Below are positions 18,738-27,074 of a stretch of 58,063 nucleotides of DNA, one piece after another. The notes under the pieces are model-generated. The model saw only the letters and a list, made by a program, of their open reading frames with translations. It was not told the origin of the DNA and made no database searches. This DNA is from Bacillota bacterium (GTDB lineage Bacteria > Bacillota > Clostridia > Lachnospirales > Lachnospiraceae). The stretch spans positions 1 to 58,063 of the forward strand of contig JAEZKA010000050.1 of NCBI GenBank assembly GCA_023436225.1, written 5' to 3'. Numbering within the stretch: position 1 is the first letter of the stretch; the number at the start of each line of letters is the position of its first letter. Both the position numbers and the translations under genes were made by a program.

Positions 18738-20096
18738 ATGGTTATTTATGATGTAATCGTAGTTGGCGGCGGTATTTCGGGAGTCATGTCGGCAATTACA
18801 GCAGCCAAAAATGGTGCAAAAACATTGGTAATAGAGAAGTATGGATTTATGGGCGGAATGTTAACCGCTGCTGGTGTTGGGCCAATGATGACATATCATG
18901 TGGAGGATCGACAGGTTATAAAGGGAAGTACTGGAAAGCTGATTGATCGTATGGTCGAGAAGAAAAAATCACCAGGCCATATACTAGATACCATTGGATA
19001 TACTTATACGGTAACGCCCTTTGATGCCGAGGGGATGAAGCATGAGCTGGAGCTTATGCTTCTTGAGAGTGGAGCCAATATCCTTTATCACACAATGCTT
19101 TCAGATGTGAAGGTATCAGATGGTAGAATCGAGAACTTAACCATCAGCAATAAGTCAGGATTGAGTGAAATTAGTGCTAAGGTATATATTGATGCTACCG
19201 GTGATGGTGATCTTTCCGCATGGGCAGGAGTGGAATTCACTAAGGGAAGAGAAGAGGACGGGGCTTGTCAACCGATGACCATGAATATGAAGATGTCTAA
19301 TGTAGACATTGAGGCGGTGAAGGCGTTTGTGAAGGAGAAGCCAGAGGAATTCCCATTCCTTAAGGGGAATACAGGAATAGTGGATAAGGCCCCCAGACTC
19401 TCTATTAGTGGATATGAGAATATTGTTAAAAGGGGGAAAGAAGATGGATCACTGGATTTTAATTCGGAAGCAATCCTTTTCTTTGAAACGAATAACCCAG
19501 GAGAAGTTATTGTTAATACCACAAGAATCAGAGGATTGGATTCAACCGATCCATGTGATCTGACCAAGGCCGAAATCGAGGGTAGGAGACAAGTACGTAA
19601 CCTTGAAACATTTTTACATAAGAAGATTAGAGGCTTTGAAAATGCGGTGCTTCTAAGTACAGGGCCTAATATTGGTGTTAGAGGATCACGTCAGATCAAG
19701 GGGTTATATACCTTAACCCTAGAGGATATTGTATCATCAAAAACCTTCGAGGATGTGGTAGCCCATGGTGGATATCCGGTTGATGTTCATCATCCGGATG
19801 GGAATGGAGAGGTCGTGAAAGAAGAGGATAATATTACGACGGGAACCATGTATAGTGTCCCTTACAGATGCCTGGTAAATAACCAAGTAAGCAATCTGAT
19901 AACTGTTGGAAGGTGCATCTCTGCAACCTTTGAAGCACAAGGTGCTATCAGAACAACACCAATTGTTGGAGCGATAGCAGAGGCTGGAGGAGCTGCTGCA
20001 TATCTTGCGGTTAAAAATGGACAAAAAACAAGCGAAATTGATATAAAAGAAATGCATGATATTTTATTAAAAGAGGGAGCATATCTAAAGCTTTAA
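18738..20096 (+). CDS. FAD-dependent oxidoreductase (FAD_oxidored family)
   Basis: The protein has 452 residues. The start at 18738 (MVIYDVIVVGGGISG) follows GGAAGGAGAACGG and is preferred over an upstream in-frame start. The dinucleotide-binding motif is at residues 7-15, followed by VIEKYGFMGGMLTAAGVGPM and the ATGDGDLSAWAG motif of this family, with a C-terminal VGRCISATFEAQGAIRTTPIVGAIAEAGGAAAYLA FAD-contact region. Members oxidise sugars or related alcohols, or act with unknown acceptors. It is the last gene of the TetR-flanked operon and is followed by a strong terminator. Confidence 0.85.
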   Translation: MVIYDVIVVGGGISGVMSAITAAKNGAKTLVIEKYGFMGGMLTAAGVGPMMTYHVEDRQVIKGSTGKLIDRMVEKKKSPGHILDTIGYTYTVTPFDAEGMKHELELMLLESGANILYHTMLSDVKVSDGRIENLTISNKSGLSEISAKVYIDATGDGDLSAWAGVEFTKGREEDGACQPMTMNMKMSNVDIEAVKAFVKEKPEEFPFLKGNTGIVDKAPRLSISGYENIVKRGKEDGSLDFNSEAILFFETNNPGEVIVNTTRIRGLDSTDPCDLTKAEIEGRRQVRNLETFLHKKIRGFENAVLLSTGPNIGVRGSRQIKGLYTLTLEDIVSSKTFEDVVAHGGYPVDVHHPDGNGEVVKEEDNITTGTMYSVPYRCLVNNQVSNLITVGRCISATFEAQGAIRTTPIVGAIAEAGGAAAYLAVKNGQKTSEIDIKEMHDILLKEGAYLKL

Positions 20097-20132
20097 AAAA
20101 TAAGAATTGTGCACAGGCATAGATTAATAGAA

Positions 20133-20205
20133 GGAACAGCATCCCATACCAGATAAGCTCTTTCAGTAGGCTTAATTCATCTGGTGAGGGATGCTGTTCC
20201 TTTTA
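20133..20205 (+). terminator. rho-independent terminator
   Basis: GGAACAGCATCCC pairs with GGGATGCTGTTCC, an inner ACCAGAT/ATCTGGT stem extends it, and TTTT follows. Confidence 0.85.
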
Positions 20206-20265
20206 TACATGGTAATAGTAAGCTTGCTAAGTGTGCTTTCTATTAATTAAATCAACGATTGGAGA

Positions 20266-21120
20266 TTATATTTCATTTATATATCGTTTCAGGTTTTCGT
20301 AACCGATTGTTATGCCAGTTATGGTATCTTCCATACCTTCAAATTCTATTGCGATATAACTGTCATAGCCTATGCTTTTTAAAATACTAAGGCATTGTTT
20401 GACCGGAACATCGCCATGTCCTACAATGGTACCTTTCAGATAGTTACGGCTTCGGGAATAAAAGTATCCCGTACCTGGATTTGGGTGAAGCCCGGATTTC
20501 ACATAAAAATCCTTTGCATGTACATAAAAGACATAAGGCGCAATTCTTCCGAAGGCTTTCTCAGGGGCTTCATCGGCACATAGGAAATTACCCATATCAC
20601 CCAGCAAACCAAAGTTTTCATGTGCTACGGCGCGGTATAATTTTTCTACACGTTCACTATCTTGACAGAAATATCCATGATTTTCTACCGTGGTTCGAAT
20701 CCCCTTCGTTGCGGCATAAACAGTGACCTCCCTGCATGCATCGCTAATCAGTGGCAATATGGTATCAAAGGGTCTGCCATCTCCCCTGGTTGCATCATGG
20801 CGAACGATATTGACGCCTAAAATCTCGGCAATATCAATCATTTTCTTAACTCGTTCAATCTCTAATTGGGTATCTCCATTACTTCCCAATATAAAATCTG
20901 CACCAAAGGTAAAACAGGATATCGGCATACCTTGTTGCTTACATTCTGCAGCAAGAGCTCTGGCATAATCTTCATGGGTAGTACCCTCTGGTGGAAGGAT
21001 ATCTACAAATTCAATGGCTTCAAAGCCGATTTCTTTGGCTTTTGCAATGCAATCAAGCTGGGTCATTTCACCAGATGTCAATAATCGATTAAAGCTATAG
21101 GAACTAACGGCTAATCTCAT
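20266..21120 (-). CDS. sugar phosphate isomerase/epimerase (xylose isomerase-like TIM barrel)
   Basis: This 284-residue AP-endonuclease-2-like TIM barrel is used by sugar and cyclitol isomerases. Likely metal ligands are visible as E in RTTVENHG, D in LLGDMGNF, H in FYVHAKDF and E in IAIEFEG. The start codon overlaps the stop of the upstream Gfo/Idh/MocA gene by four bases (ATGA), so the two are translationally coupled. With the second isomerase at 22193 it forms a three-gene operon reminiscent of inositol-like catabolism. Confidence 0.85.
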   Translation of the reverse strand: MRLAVSSYSFNRLLTSGEMTQLDCIAKAKEIGFEAIEFVDILPPEGTTHEDYARALAAECKQQGMPISCFTFGADFILGSNGDTQLEIERVKKMIDIAEILGVNIVRHDATRGDGRPFDTILPLISDACREVTVYAATKGIRTTVENHGYFCQDSERVEKLYRAVAHENFGLLGDMGNFLCADEAPEKAFGRIAPYVFYVHAKDFYVKSGLHPNPGTGYFYSRSRNYLKGTIVGHGDVPVKQCLSILKSIGYDSYIAIEFEGMEDTITGITIGYENLKRYINEI

Positions 21121-22178
21121 CTTATTATTACCTCATGCCCGGTTTTAGCTGATTCATATATAGCATCTAATATTTTCATAATATCAATACCATCCTCGGC
21201 TGGTGATATACAAGGAGTTCCATCGGTTAAGCAGGAAACAAAATGATTGATCTCATTTTCAAATAATCCGTCAAAGCTTAAGGCAGTTTCCGCATCCAGC
21301 GTAATATTCGATAAATAATCGTTAATTTCATTGTATATTTCTAATTCAGGGTTTAACTTGGCTCCGCCTTTTGAACCAAACAACTCAATTTTACCTTCAT
21401 CATTCTTTATATTTAAACTGAAGCTTGCTTCAATAGAAAGAACTGCGCCATTATCAAATCGAATCATAGCACTCGCAAGGTCTTCTACATCACAAATATC
21501 ATTCTCCCCTGCACTGGAAGCTCGGTAAAATTTCTTTCCTCTGATGTTCTTACGGTCAGCTAGTTTATGAAAGGTTGCCCCATATACAGAGATCGGTTTT
21601 GGATTACCCAGTAAATACCTAACCAGGTCGATGACATGTACTCCCAGATCAATGAGAGGGCCACCACCGGAGCGGGATTTATCGCCGAACCATCCTCCTG
21701 GATTACCTTTTCTTCTTAAATAGGTAGCTTTCGCATAATAAATCTCACCTAAATAATCAGTATCGATAAAATCTTTTAGTATTTTGCAATCATTGCCATA
21801 TCTTCTTACAAAACCGATCATTAACAGCTTATTATTTCTATCGGCAGCTTCCTTCATTGTCTTTGCATCCTCTTCGGAGATAGACATAGGCTTTTCGCAC
21901 AAAACATGCTTGCCGGCATTCAAAGCTGCAATCGTACAAGCAGCATGTGCACTATTCCAGGTGCATACACTGACTGCATCTAGTTCCTTAAGTTGCAGCA
22001 TTTCATTCATATCAGTAAAAGTATGCTTAATACCATACTTTTCTGCCATATAATTTAAGCGTTCTTCATTTATATCACAAAAAGCATAAAGCTCTACATT
22101 GTTGTTTTTTAAGTATGCTGCTATGTGTGCTTCAGAGATAGAACCAGTTCCTATAATACCAATTTTAAGTTTATTCAA
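21117..22178 (-). CDS. Gfo/Idh/MocA family oxidoreductase
   Basis: This 353-residue NAD(P)-dependent sugar or cyclitol dehydrogenase starts at a TTG ten bases after GGAGG. The Rossmann motif is KIGIIGTGSISEAHIAAY, the family signature is HVLCEKPMSISEEDA, and the C-terminal domain contains GGPLIDLGVHVIDLVRYLLG with a likely catalytic D/H pair. It sits between two TIM-barrel isomerases, 14 bases from the upstream one, an arrangement typical of oxidation followed by epimerisation of a ring sugar. Confidence 0.9.
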   Translation of the reverse strand: MNKLKIGIIGTGSISEAHIAAYLKNNNVELYAFCDINEERLNYMAEKYGIKHTFTDMNEMLQLKELDAVSVCTWNSAHAACTIAALNAGKHVLCEKPMSISEEDAKTMKEAADRNNKLLMIGFVRRYGNDCKILKDFIDTDYLGEIYYAKATYLRRKGNPGGWFGDKSRSGGGPLIDLGVHVIDLVRYLLGNPKPISVYGATFHKLADRKNIRGKKFYRASSAGENDICDVEDLASAMIRFDNGAVLSIEASFSLNIKNDEGKIELFGSKGGAKLNPELEIYNEINDYLSNITLDAETALSFDGLFENEINHFVSCLTDGTPCISPAEDGIDIMKILDAIYESAKTGHEVIIR

Positions 22179-22192
22179 CTTGTAATATCCTC

Positions 22193-23041
22193 CTAACGAC
22201 CCATTATTTTGTTATTAAGAAATGCAATTGCGTTTCTCATATCCTTTTCTGGATCATCTCCAACTTCACGTTCTATGGTTAAAAATCCCTTGTACCCAAT
22301 ATCATCTAATGCTTTTAGGTATTCTGTAAAATCAACATCTCCCTCGCCCAGCGGAAGCTCTATAAAGGCTTGTCCGGATTGTATTTCTTCTTCAATGATA
22401 CCATAAACGATTTCCGGATCCTTCACCATGAGTCTTCGTCCATCTTTTGCGTGAGTATGTACGATGTAATCTTTTAATGTATAAACGGCTTTTACAGGAT
22501 CATCACCTGTTACCATAACAAAATTGGCAGGGTCAAGGTTAACAGCTACCCCTTTCGAATTTAATCCATCAAGGAAATCCTTTAGTACAACCGCAATTTC
22601 AGGACCTGTCTCAATGGCAAAATGAGCATCCAATTGATCTGCAAATCGACTTAGGGTAAAGCATGCCTCTTGCATAATTTTATACCGTTCATGATTCTTG
22701 TCCTGCGGGATAACACCAATATGAGTAGTGATAATATTGGTTTCCAAATCTTTCGCTAGCTCCATAATACGCTTTGATTTTTCAATGAGCATTGGATTTT
22801 TATCTTTGTCTCCAAAGCCATGGCCTAAATCACCACATAAAGCTGAGAAAATCAAACCATTTGACTTTACTACATCGAGCAGCTCTTTTCTTTTGCTAGT
22901 GGTTAATTGATCTGGTGAGTATTGGCCAGAGGTTGCATACATCTGAAGTCCCTTCGCTCCCAGCTTTGCCGATTTTTCTATGGCAGCGATTGTATCAGTT
23001 TTAAAGGAATCCAACATTAGCCCAATGGGGAAATTATACAT
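22193..23041 (-). CDS. sugar phosphate isomerase/epimerase (TIM barrel)
   Basis: The protein has 282 residues. The start at 23041 (MYNFPIGLML) follows AGAAAGGATGG; an earlier in-frame ATG at 23068 would place that site inside the gene. Metal-site candidates are E in HFAIETGPE, D in VNLDPANF, H in IVHTHAKD and E in LTIEREV. It is the first gene of the minus-strand operon and is divergent from an AraC regulator. Only 25-30% or so of its sequence looks similar to the other isomerase, so the two probably act on different intermediates. Confidence 0.85.
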   Translation of the reverse strand: MYNFPIGLMLDSFKTDTIAAIEKSAKLGAKGLQMYATSGQYSPDQLTTSKRKELLDVVKSNGLIFSALCGDLGHGFGDKDKNPMLIEKSKRIMELAKDLETNIITTHIGVIPQDKNHERYKIMQEACFTLSRFADQLDAHFAIETGPEIAVVLKDFLDGLNSKGVAVNLDPANFVMVTGDDPVKAVYTLKDYIVHTHAKDGRRLMVKDPEIVYGIIEEEIQSGQAFIELPLGEGDVDFTEYLKALDDIGYKGFLTIEREVGDDPEKDMRNAIAFLNNKIMGR

Positions 23042-23105
23042 AATAACCATCCTTTCTGATGTATACAATGAAATGCATTAAGGAATGTTTCATTGTACCT
23101 ATGAG

Positions 23106-23134
23106 TTGTTAATTTATTAGTCTTATTGTATAAT
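23106..23134 (+). promoter_or_regulatory. promoter toward the AraC gene
   Basis: TTGTTA and TATAAT with a 17-base spacer. The start codon is about 150 bases downstream, leaving a long leader. Confidence 0.5.
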
Positions 23135-23285
23135 TAAAGTAGCCCATGGTAAAGAATTGAAATTGCTCTAAATTAACACAATATTGCTATTGAGGTATCA
23201 GACGCATGTTAATAAGCTTTTTACATAGCCATCCGGCGGAATACCTATCATTCTTAAAAAGTGCTTATAAGGACTGGAGAAGATT

Positions 23286-24107
23286 ATGAATCAAAATAAT
23301 TCTTACGAACTGCATACATACGAGGATCCTTCTTTTCCGTTTATTTTTCATAAGAATACCATGAATCCTTATTATTCTGATTTCTTATCTCACTGGCATG
23401 AGAATATTGAAATCTTATTTGTCATTGAAGGTGAGATTATAGTAATGTCGGATGCCAATATTGTTACTGCTCATAAAGATGAAATTGTGATAGTTAATTC
23501 TAACAATGTTCATCATATACATACCAACGAATCAGAAGGCCAATATTTTTGTCTTATTATAGATAGTAAATTCTGCTTTGAAGCGGGTTTGGATACCGAT
23601 GAAATTATCTTCCAAAGATTGATCCTAGACAATTTTGTGAAGGATAAATATCTAGCGATTAAAGAGGAATTTGGGGCTAAAAAAGTGCTTTACAAAGCAG
23701 GGATAAAGGCACTCATTATGGAAATGCTTGTTTATATTTATCGTGAATATGCATTATCAGAAACCCCTCTGACGAATAAGAGTAAAACAGAGAAAATAGT
23801 CATAATCAAAAAAGCCATTCGATATATTCAAGATAACTATCAAAGAAATATTACTGTTTTAGATACAGCGGAATATGTCGGGCTTAGTAAGTACTATTTC
23901 TGCCATATATTCAAAGAATTTACAGGTATTTCTACAGTGAAATACATTAATTTATTACGTTGTGAGAATGCTAAAAAAATGCTGCAAACTGGACACTATC
24001 GGGTAGAAGAAGTGGCATATTTATGCGGTTTTGATAATTTATCTTATTTTTCTAAAACATATAAAAAATATATGGGTTGCCTTCCGTCATTCTCAAAAAA
24101 GGTATAA
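23286..24107 (+). CDS. AraC-family transcriptional regulator with cupin domain
   Basis: In this 273-residue protein, a cupin-like sugar-sensing N-terminus (SHWHENIEILFVIEGEIIVMSD...DEIVIVNSNNVHHIHTNE) precedes the double helix-turn-helix (ITVLDTAEYVGLSKYYFCHIFKEFTG and YRVEEVAYLCGFDNLSYFSKTYKKYMG). It is divergent from the isomerase/dehydrogenase operon, which is its likely target. Confidence 0.9.
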   Translation: MNQNNSYELHTYEDPSFPFIFHKNTMNPYYSDFLSHWHENIEILFVIEGEIIVMSDANIVTAHKDEIVIVNSNNVHHIHTNESEGQYFCLIIDSKFCFEAGLDTDEIIFQRLILDNFVKDKYLAIKEEFGAKKVLYKAGIKALIMEMLVYIYREYALSETPLTNKSKTEKIVIIKKAIRYIQDNYQRNITVLDTAEYVGLSKYYFCHIFKEFTGISTVKYINLLRCENAKKMLQTGHYRVEEVAYLCGFDNLSYFSKTYKKYMGCLPSFSKKV

Positions 24108-24197
24108 ATTGAGCCATTTGCTTCAGATGTTCCCTGGACAAGGGATAAGAATTTTTACCTAAGGAAATTGCACAGTTATAACGAAACAAAGATATAA

Positions 24198-24239
24198 ATA
24201 CAAGGGCTATTTCATGAGAATATGAATCAGCCCTTGTAT
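24198..24239. terminator. bidirectional terminator between convergent genes
   Basis: ATACAAGGGCT pairs with AGCCCTTGTAT over 11 pairs. It sits between the AraC gene and the MATE gene, which converge here. Confidence 0.65.
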
Positions 24240-24284
24240 TTCATTTATGACCATAGAAAGTTCGCGAAGCGTATTTCTTCCGGT

Positions 24285-25670
24285 TTAATCCTCAGCTTGA
24301 GCTTCCATGGTTTGTCTTCCGGAAAAGAAGGGTAAAGCCCGAGACGCATTCCTGTAATAGAACCGGAAGGTATTGAGTATAGCCCTAAGAAACTCATCAA
24401 AGAAGAGCGTTAGATAGATCGCAATTACACCGACATTAAATACTTTGATAAGGGTATACGAGAAAGCTACCACGAAAACGGATCCGAATATCTGTGTATA
24501 CAGCATCCATTTTACATCCCCTCTTGCCCGGATACCATGGCCTACAACAACATTTAAGGCTTTCGGAAATAACGTGAATCCCTTAAAAATAAGATAAAAT
24601 ACCGATATATTAATCAAGTCCTTATCGTTTGTAAATATGGATAAGATAGGTTTGGGAATAAGAGTAAATATGATGCAAAACAGCAGTACAAAAACCATAG
24701 AATAACGGATGGAGCTTGTCATGATATATTTGGCGGCATTGTCATTTCCCGCTCCAATGCTGTTACCTACCAAGGTAAGCGTTGCTCTGGCGATTCCATT
24801 AAAAATCATATATACAAAGAGTTCAACAGTGCAGGTTACCGTATAGATAGCTACCACTTGGACGCCCTGCTTATTAAGCAGAGTGATTAAAATCAGATTA
24901 CTAACATTCCATAATAAGTATTCGGTACCAGTCGGAAGGCCTAACCGTATTACCTCTTTGTATAAATTCCAACGGAAACGTATCACTTCGCGAAGCTTTA
25001 TATTTGCAGAAAGCTCCTTTGATATGATAAAGTATGCTGTTAGTGTGAGCGTTCCTGCAACATTGGAAAGCATGGTAGCCAGAGCGGCACCTCTCACATA
25101 CATTGCCGGAAATCCAAGCTTACCGAAAATCAAAATCCAAGCGAGAAGGATATTCAAAAACACCTTGAAACAACCAATATACATGATTGGCTTCGTCTTA
25201 CCCATTCCTTGAAGAGCGGACTGAAGTGACATATCAATTCCGTAAAATATTAAAAGAAAGGATAATATACGAACGTAATCATTACAGTAAGGCAATAGCT
25301 GGCTATTTACATTCATTAACAGAAAAATCTCGTCGGAAAATTGCATCCAGATAAAAAGCAGGACGAAGGAGAGCAGCATGTTAAATCCGATTGATGCATT
25401 GACGCTATCATGAATATCCTTTTGCTTGCCTGCTCCGTATTTTTTAGCAACGATGATCGTTAGACCGGTACAAATTGCCACAAGGGCATCAATGGATGCG
25501 AAGAATGGAAATTGAGCAATACCAACTGCAGAGAGATAATTGGTATCGATTCTTCCTAAGAACGCTTTATCGACAATTGCCTGCAACTGAAAAACCAGTC
25601 CTTGAATGATGATTGGTAAAGCAATTTTCATAGTTGTCATAAATTGATTTGATTTTTTGTTTATAATCAT
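24285..25670 (-). CDS. MATE-family efflux transporter
   Basis: This 461-residue protein has about twelve membrane spans in two repeats. MATE hallmarks include IIIQGLVFQLQAIVDKAFLGRIDTNYLSAVG in the first span pair and LGLPTGTEYLLWNVSNL in the second half. It would exchange cations for drugs or metabolites. It starts after GGGAGGATG and is divergent from an AraC regulator at 25865, which may control it. Confidence 0.9.
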   Translation of the reverse strand: MIINKKSNQFMTTMKIALPIIIQGLVFQLQAIVDKAFLGRIDTNYLSAVGIAQFPFFASIDALVAICTGLTIIVAKKYGAGKQKDIHDSVNASIGFNMLLSFVLLFIWMQFSDEIFLLMNVNSQLLPYCNDYVRILSFLLIFYGIDMSLQSALQGMGKTKPIMYIGCFKVFLNILLAWILIFGKLGFPAMYVRGAALATMLSNVAGTLTLTAYFIISKELSANIKLREVIRFRWNLYKEVIRLGLPTGTEYLLWNVSNLILITLLNKQGVQVVAIYTVTCTVELFVYMIFNGIARATLTLVGNSIGAGNDNAAKYIMTSSIRYSMVFVLLFCIIFTLIPKPILSIFTNDKDLINISVFYLIFKGFTLFPKALNVVVGHGIRARGDVKWMLYTQIFGSVFVVAFSYTLIKVFNVGVIAIYLTLFFDEFLRAILNTFRFYYRNASRALPFFSGRQTMEAQAED

Positions 25671-25864
25671 ATATTATTCATCCTCCCAACAGCATATTGA
25701 ATCAATTCATAAGAATATTAATATATGTTCGAAGGATTAACAATAAATAATCTTACTAAATATATCAAAATCTTATGATTTATTTAGTGAGGAATATATG
25801 ATATAGTAGATATAAAACATAGGTATTGAAGGGGCTACAGGCCTTCAAAGGAGTGGAGTTATTT

Positions 25865-26824
25865 ATGGAGACAAATCTGATACATGAAAATATTCCGATA
25901 TCGAGGATTAATCCAGAGGTACTGTACTGCCAGATTTTTCAGGGTAACGAAAAGCATGCTAAGGGTGAAGCTCTTCCTGCCCGGTGCGTAAGAGACTATG
26001 AGCTGGAGTATTTTTTAGACAGTGAAGGTAGCATGTATATTGATGATCAACACATCCCTATTCATAAAGGAGATATTGTATTTCGAAGACCGGGACAGTA
26101 TACGCAGGGAATCATGCCTTATTCCTGTTATTTTATTTCCTTTGATGTGGCTAATACCATGTCATCCGATCCCGAATGGTATCATTCTAATCGATGGGAA
26201 CGGGAAGAGGTGCAATTCCAGACATATTATATAAACCCGATCCTGGATCATATTCCTACCGTATTCCATATAGAGGGCGAGGATAAGTACTTTACTTTGT
26301 TTGATACGATATATAATTCCTTTCTTAATCCGATTCCGGGTAGTCAATTGTTGATGAAGGCCTCCGTACTCAATATTATATTTCAGCTTTATCAGGACTC
26401 CTGTAATCCTGCTAATACGATGCATCGATCACCTTACGGAAAAGCGATTAGTCAAGCACTGGATTATATTAAAGAACACTATAATCAAAGGATATCACTT
26501 AAACAACTATCTGAGGTGGCAGAGCTTAGCCCGAACTACTTTCATAAAATATTTACTGATATCATGAAAATTACACCAAATGACTATATCACTACGACCC
26601 GGATGAATAAGGCAAAGGACTTGTTATTAAGGACGAATCTCCCGATCTATAACATTGCGGATCAATGCGGGTTTAATACTGTATCCTACTTTAGTTATCT
26701 TTTCAAAAAGTCCTTCCTTATGACCCCGGTTGACTACCGTAATAAACATAATTATGTTTATTATGGTGGAACAGAGTTCCTTACAGCGTTTCTTGACAAG
26801 ACTGCGAAAGATTACCGCCGCTAA
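25865..26824 (+). CDS. AraC-family transcriptional regulator
   Basis: The protein has 319 residues. The ATG at 25865 follows AAGGAGTGG, whereas the longer frame would need a TTG at 25826 without a site. The cupin-like N-terminus (YELEYFLDSEGSMYIDDQHIPIHKGDIVFRRPGQ) is followed by two helix-turn-helix units (ISLKQLSEVAELSPNYFHKIFTDIMK and LPIYNIADQCGFNTVSYFSYLFKKSF). It is divergent from the MATE gene and directly upstream of the MFS leader region. It could regulate either, but more likely the MATE gene. Confidence 0.85.
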   Translation: METNLIHENIPISRINPEVLYCQIFQGNEKHAKGEALPARCVRDYELEYFLDSEGSMYIDDQHIPIHKGDIVFRRPGQYTQGIMPYSCYFISFDVANTMSSDPEWYHSNRWEREEVQFQTYYINPILDHIPTVFHIEGEDKYFTLFDTIYNSFLNPIPGSQLLMKASVLNIIFQLYQDSCNPANTMHRSPYGKAISQALDYIKEHYNQRISLKQLSEVAELSPNYFHKIFTDIMKITPNDYITTTRMNKAKDLLLRTNLPIYNIADQCGFNTVSYFSYLFKKSFLMTPVDYRNKHNYVYYGGTEFLTAFLDKTAKDYRR

Positions 26825-26891
26825 CAGAACAATGATAAATGGTCGAAACAATAGTAAAATTACAATATATGTATTTATTAAGAAAAGAATA

Positions 26892-26900
26892 TGTGATAAT
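26892..26900 (+). promoter_or_regulatory. extended -10 promoter of the MFS leader
   Basis: TGTGATAAT is an extended -10 (TGn followed by GATAAT) with no good -35. Initiation near 26907 would give a leader of about 165 bases before the MFS start codon. Confidence 0.4.
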
Positions 26901-26941
26901 ATGAAAGCAAAGACTTACTTATATTCTTTAGGAGGAAAAAA

Positions 26942-26983
26942 ATGATTCTTTGTATTGCATCAGCTCCATGCAGAGTCTATTAG
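26942..26983 (+). CDS. 13-residue leader peptide (upstream ORF) MILCIASAPCRVY
   Basis: The start codon has the best ribosome binding site of the neighbourhood, AGGAGG six bases upstream (26930-26935), yet the frame ends after only 13 codons. The last six codons overlap two RNA arms: CTCCATGC (26964-26971) and AGTCTATTAGGAC (26974-26986). The frame has no protein-domain meaning. Its value appears to be where the ribosome sits, as in the erm and mef leader peptides, where a drug-stalled ribosome changes downstream folding. It is followed after 88 bases by an MFS efflux gene. Confidence 0.65.
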   Translation: MILCIASAPCRVY

Positions 26984-27074
26984 GACAAATCCGCATGGAG
27001 TAAAATATGATTTAGTCCAATAAGACTTTGCGTTGTTATATATCTATTAAAATATAAGGAGCAAAGTCGATATG
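26964..27074 (+). promoter_or_regulatory. candidate ribosome-mediated translational attenuator of the MFS gene
   Basis: Three competing stems are visible. Stem A pairs CTCCATGC (26964-26971) with GCATGGAG (26993-27000). Stem B pairs the region 26972-26991 with 27009-27029 (core AGTCT-ATTAGGAC with GTCCAATAAGACT). Stem C pairs GACTTTGC (27024-27031) with GCAAAGTC (27061-27068), which lies between the AAGGAG site and the ATG of the MFS gene. A encloses one arm of B, and B shares an arm with C. Default folding (A plus C) would hide the MFS start. A ribosome stalled on the leader peptide would block A, allow B and free the start. No T run follows, which favours translational rather than transcriptional control. 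Confidence 0.6.
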
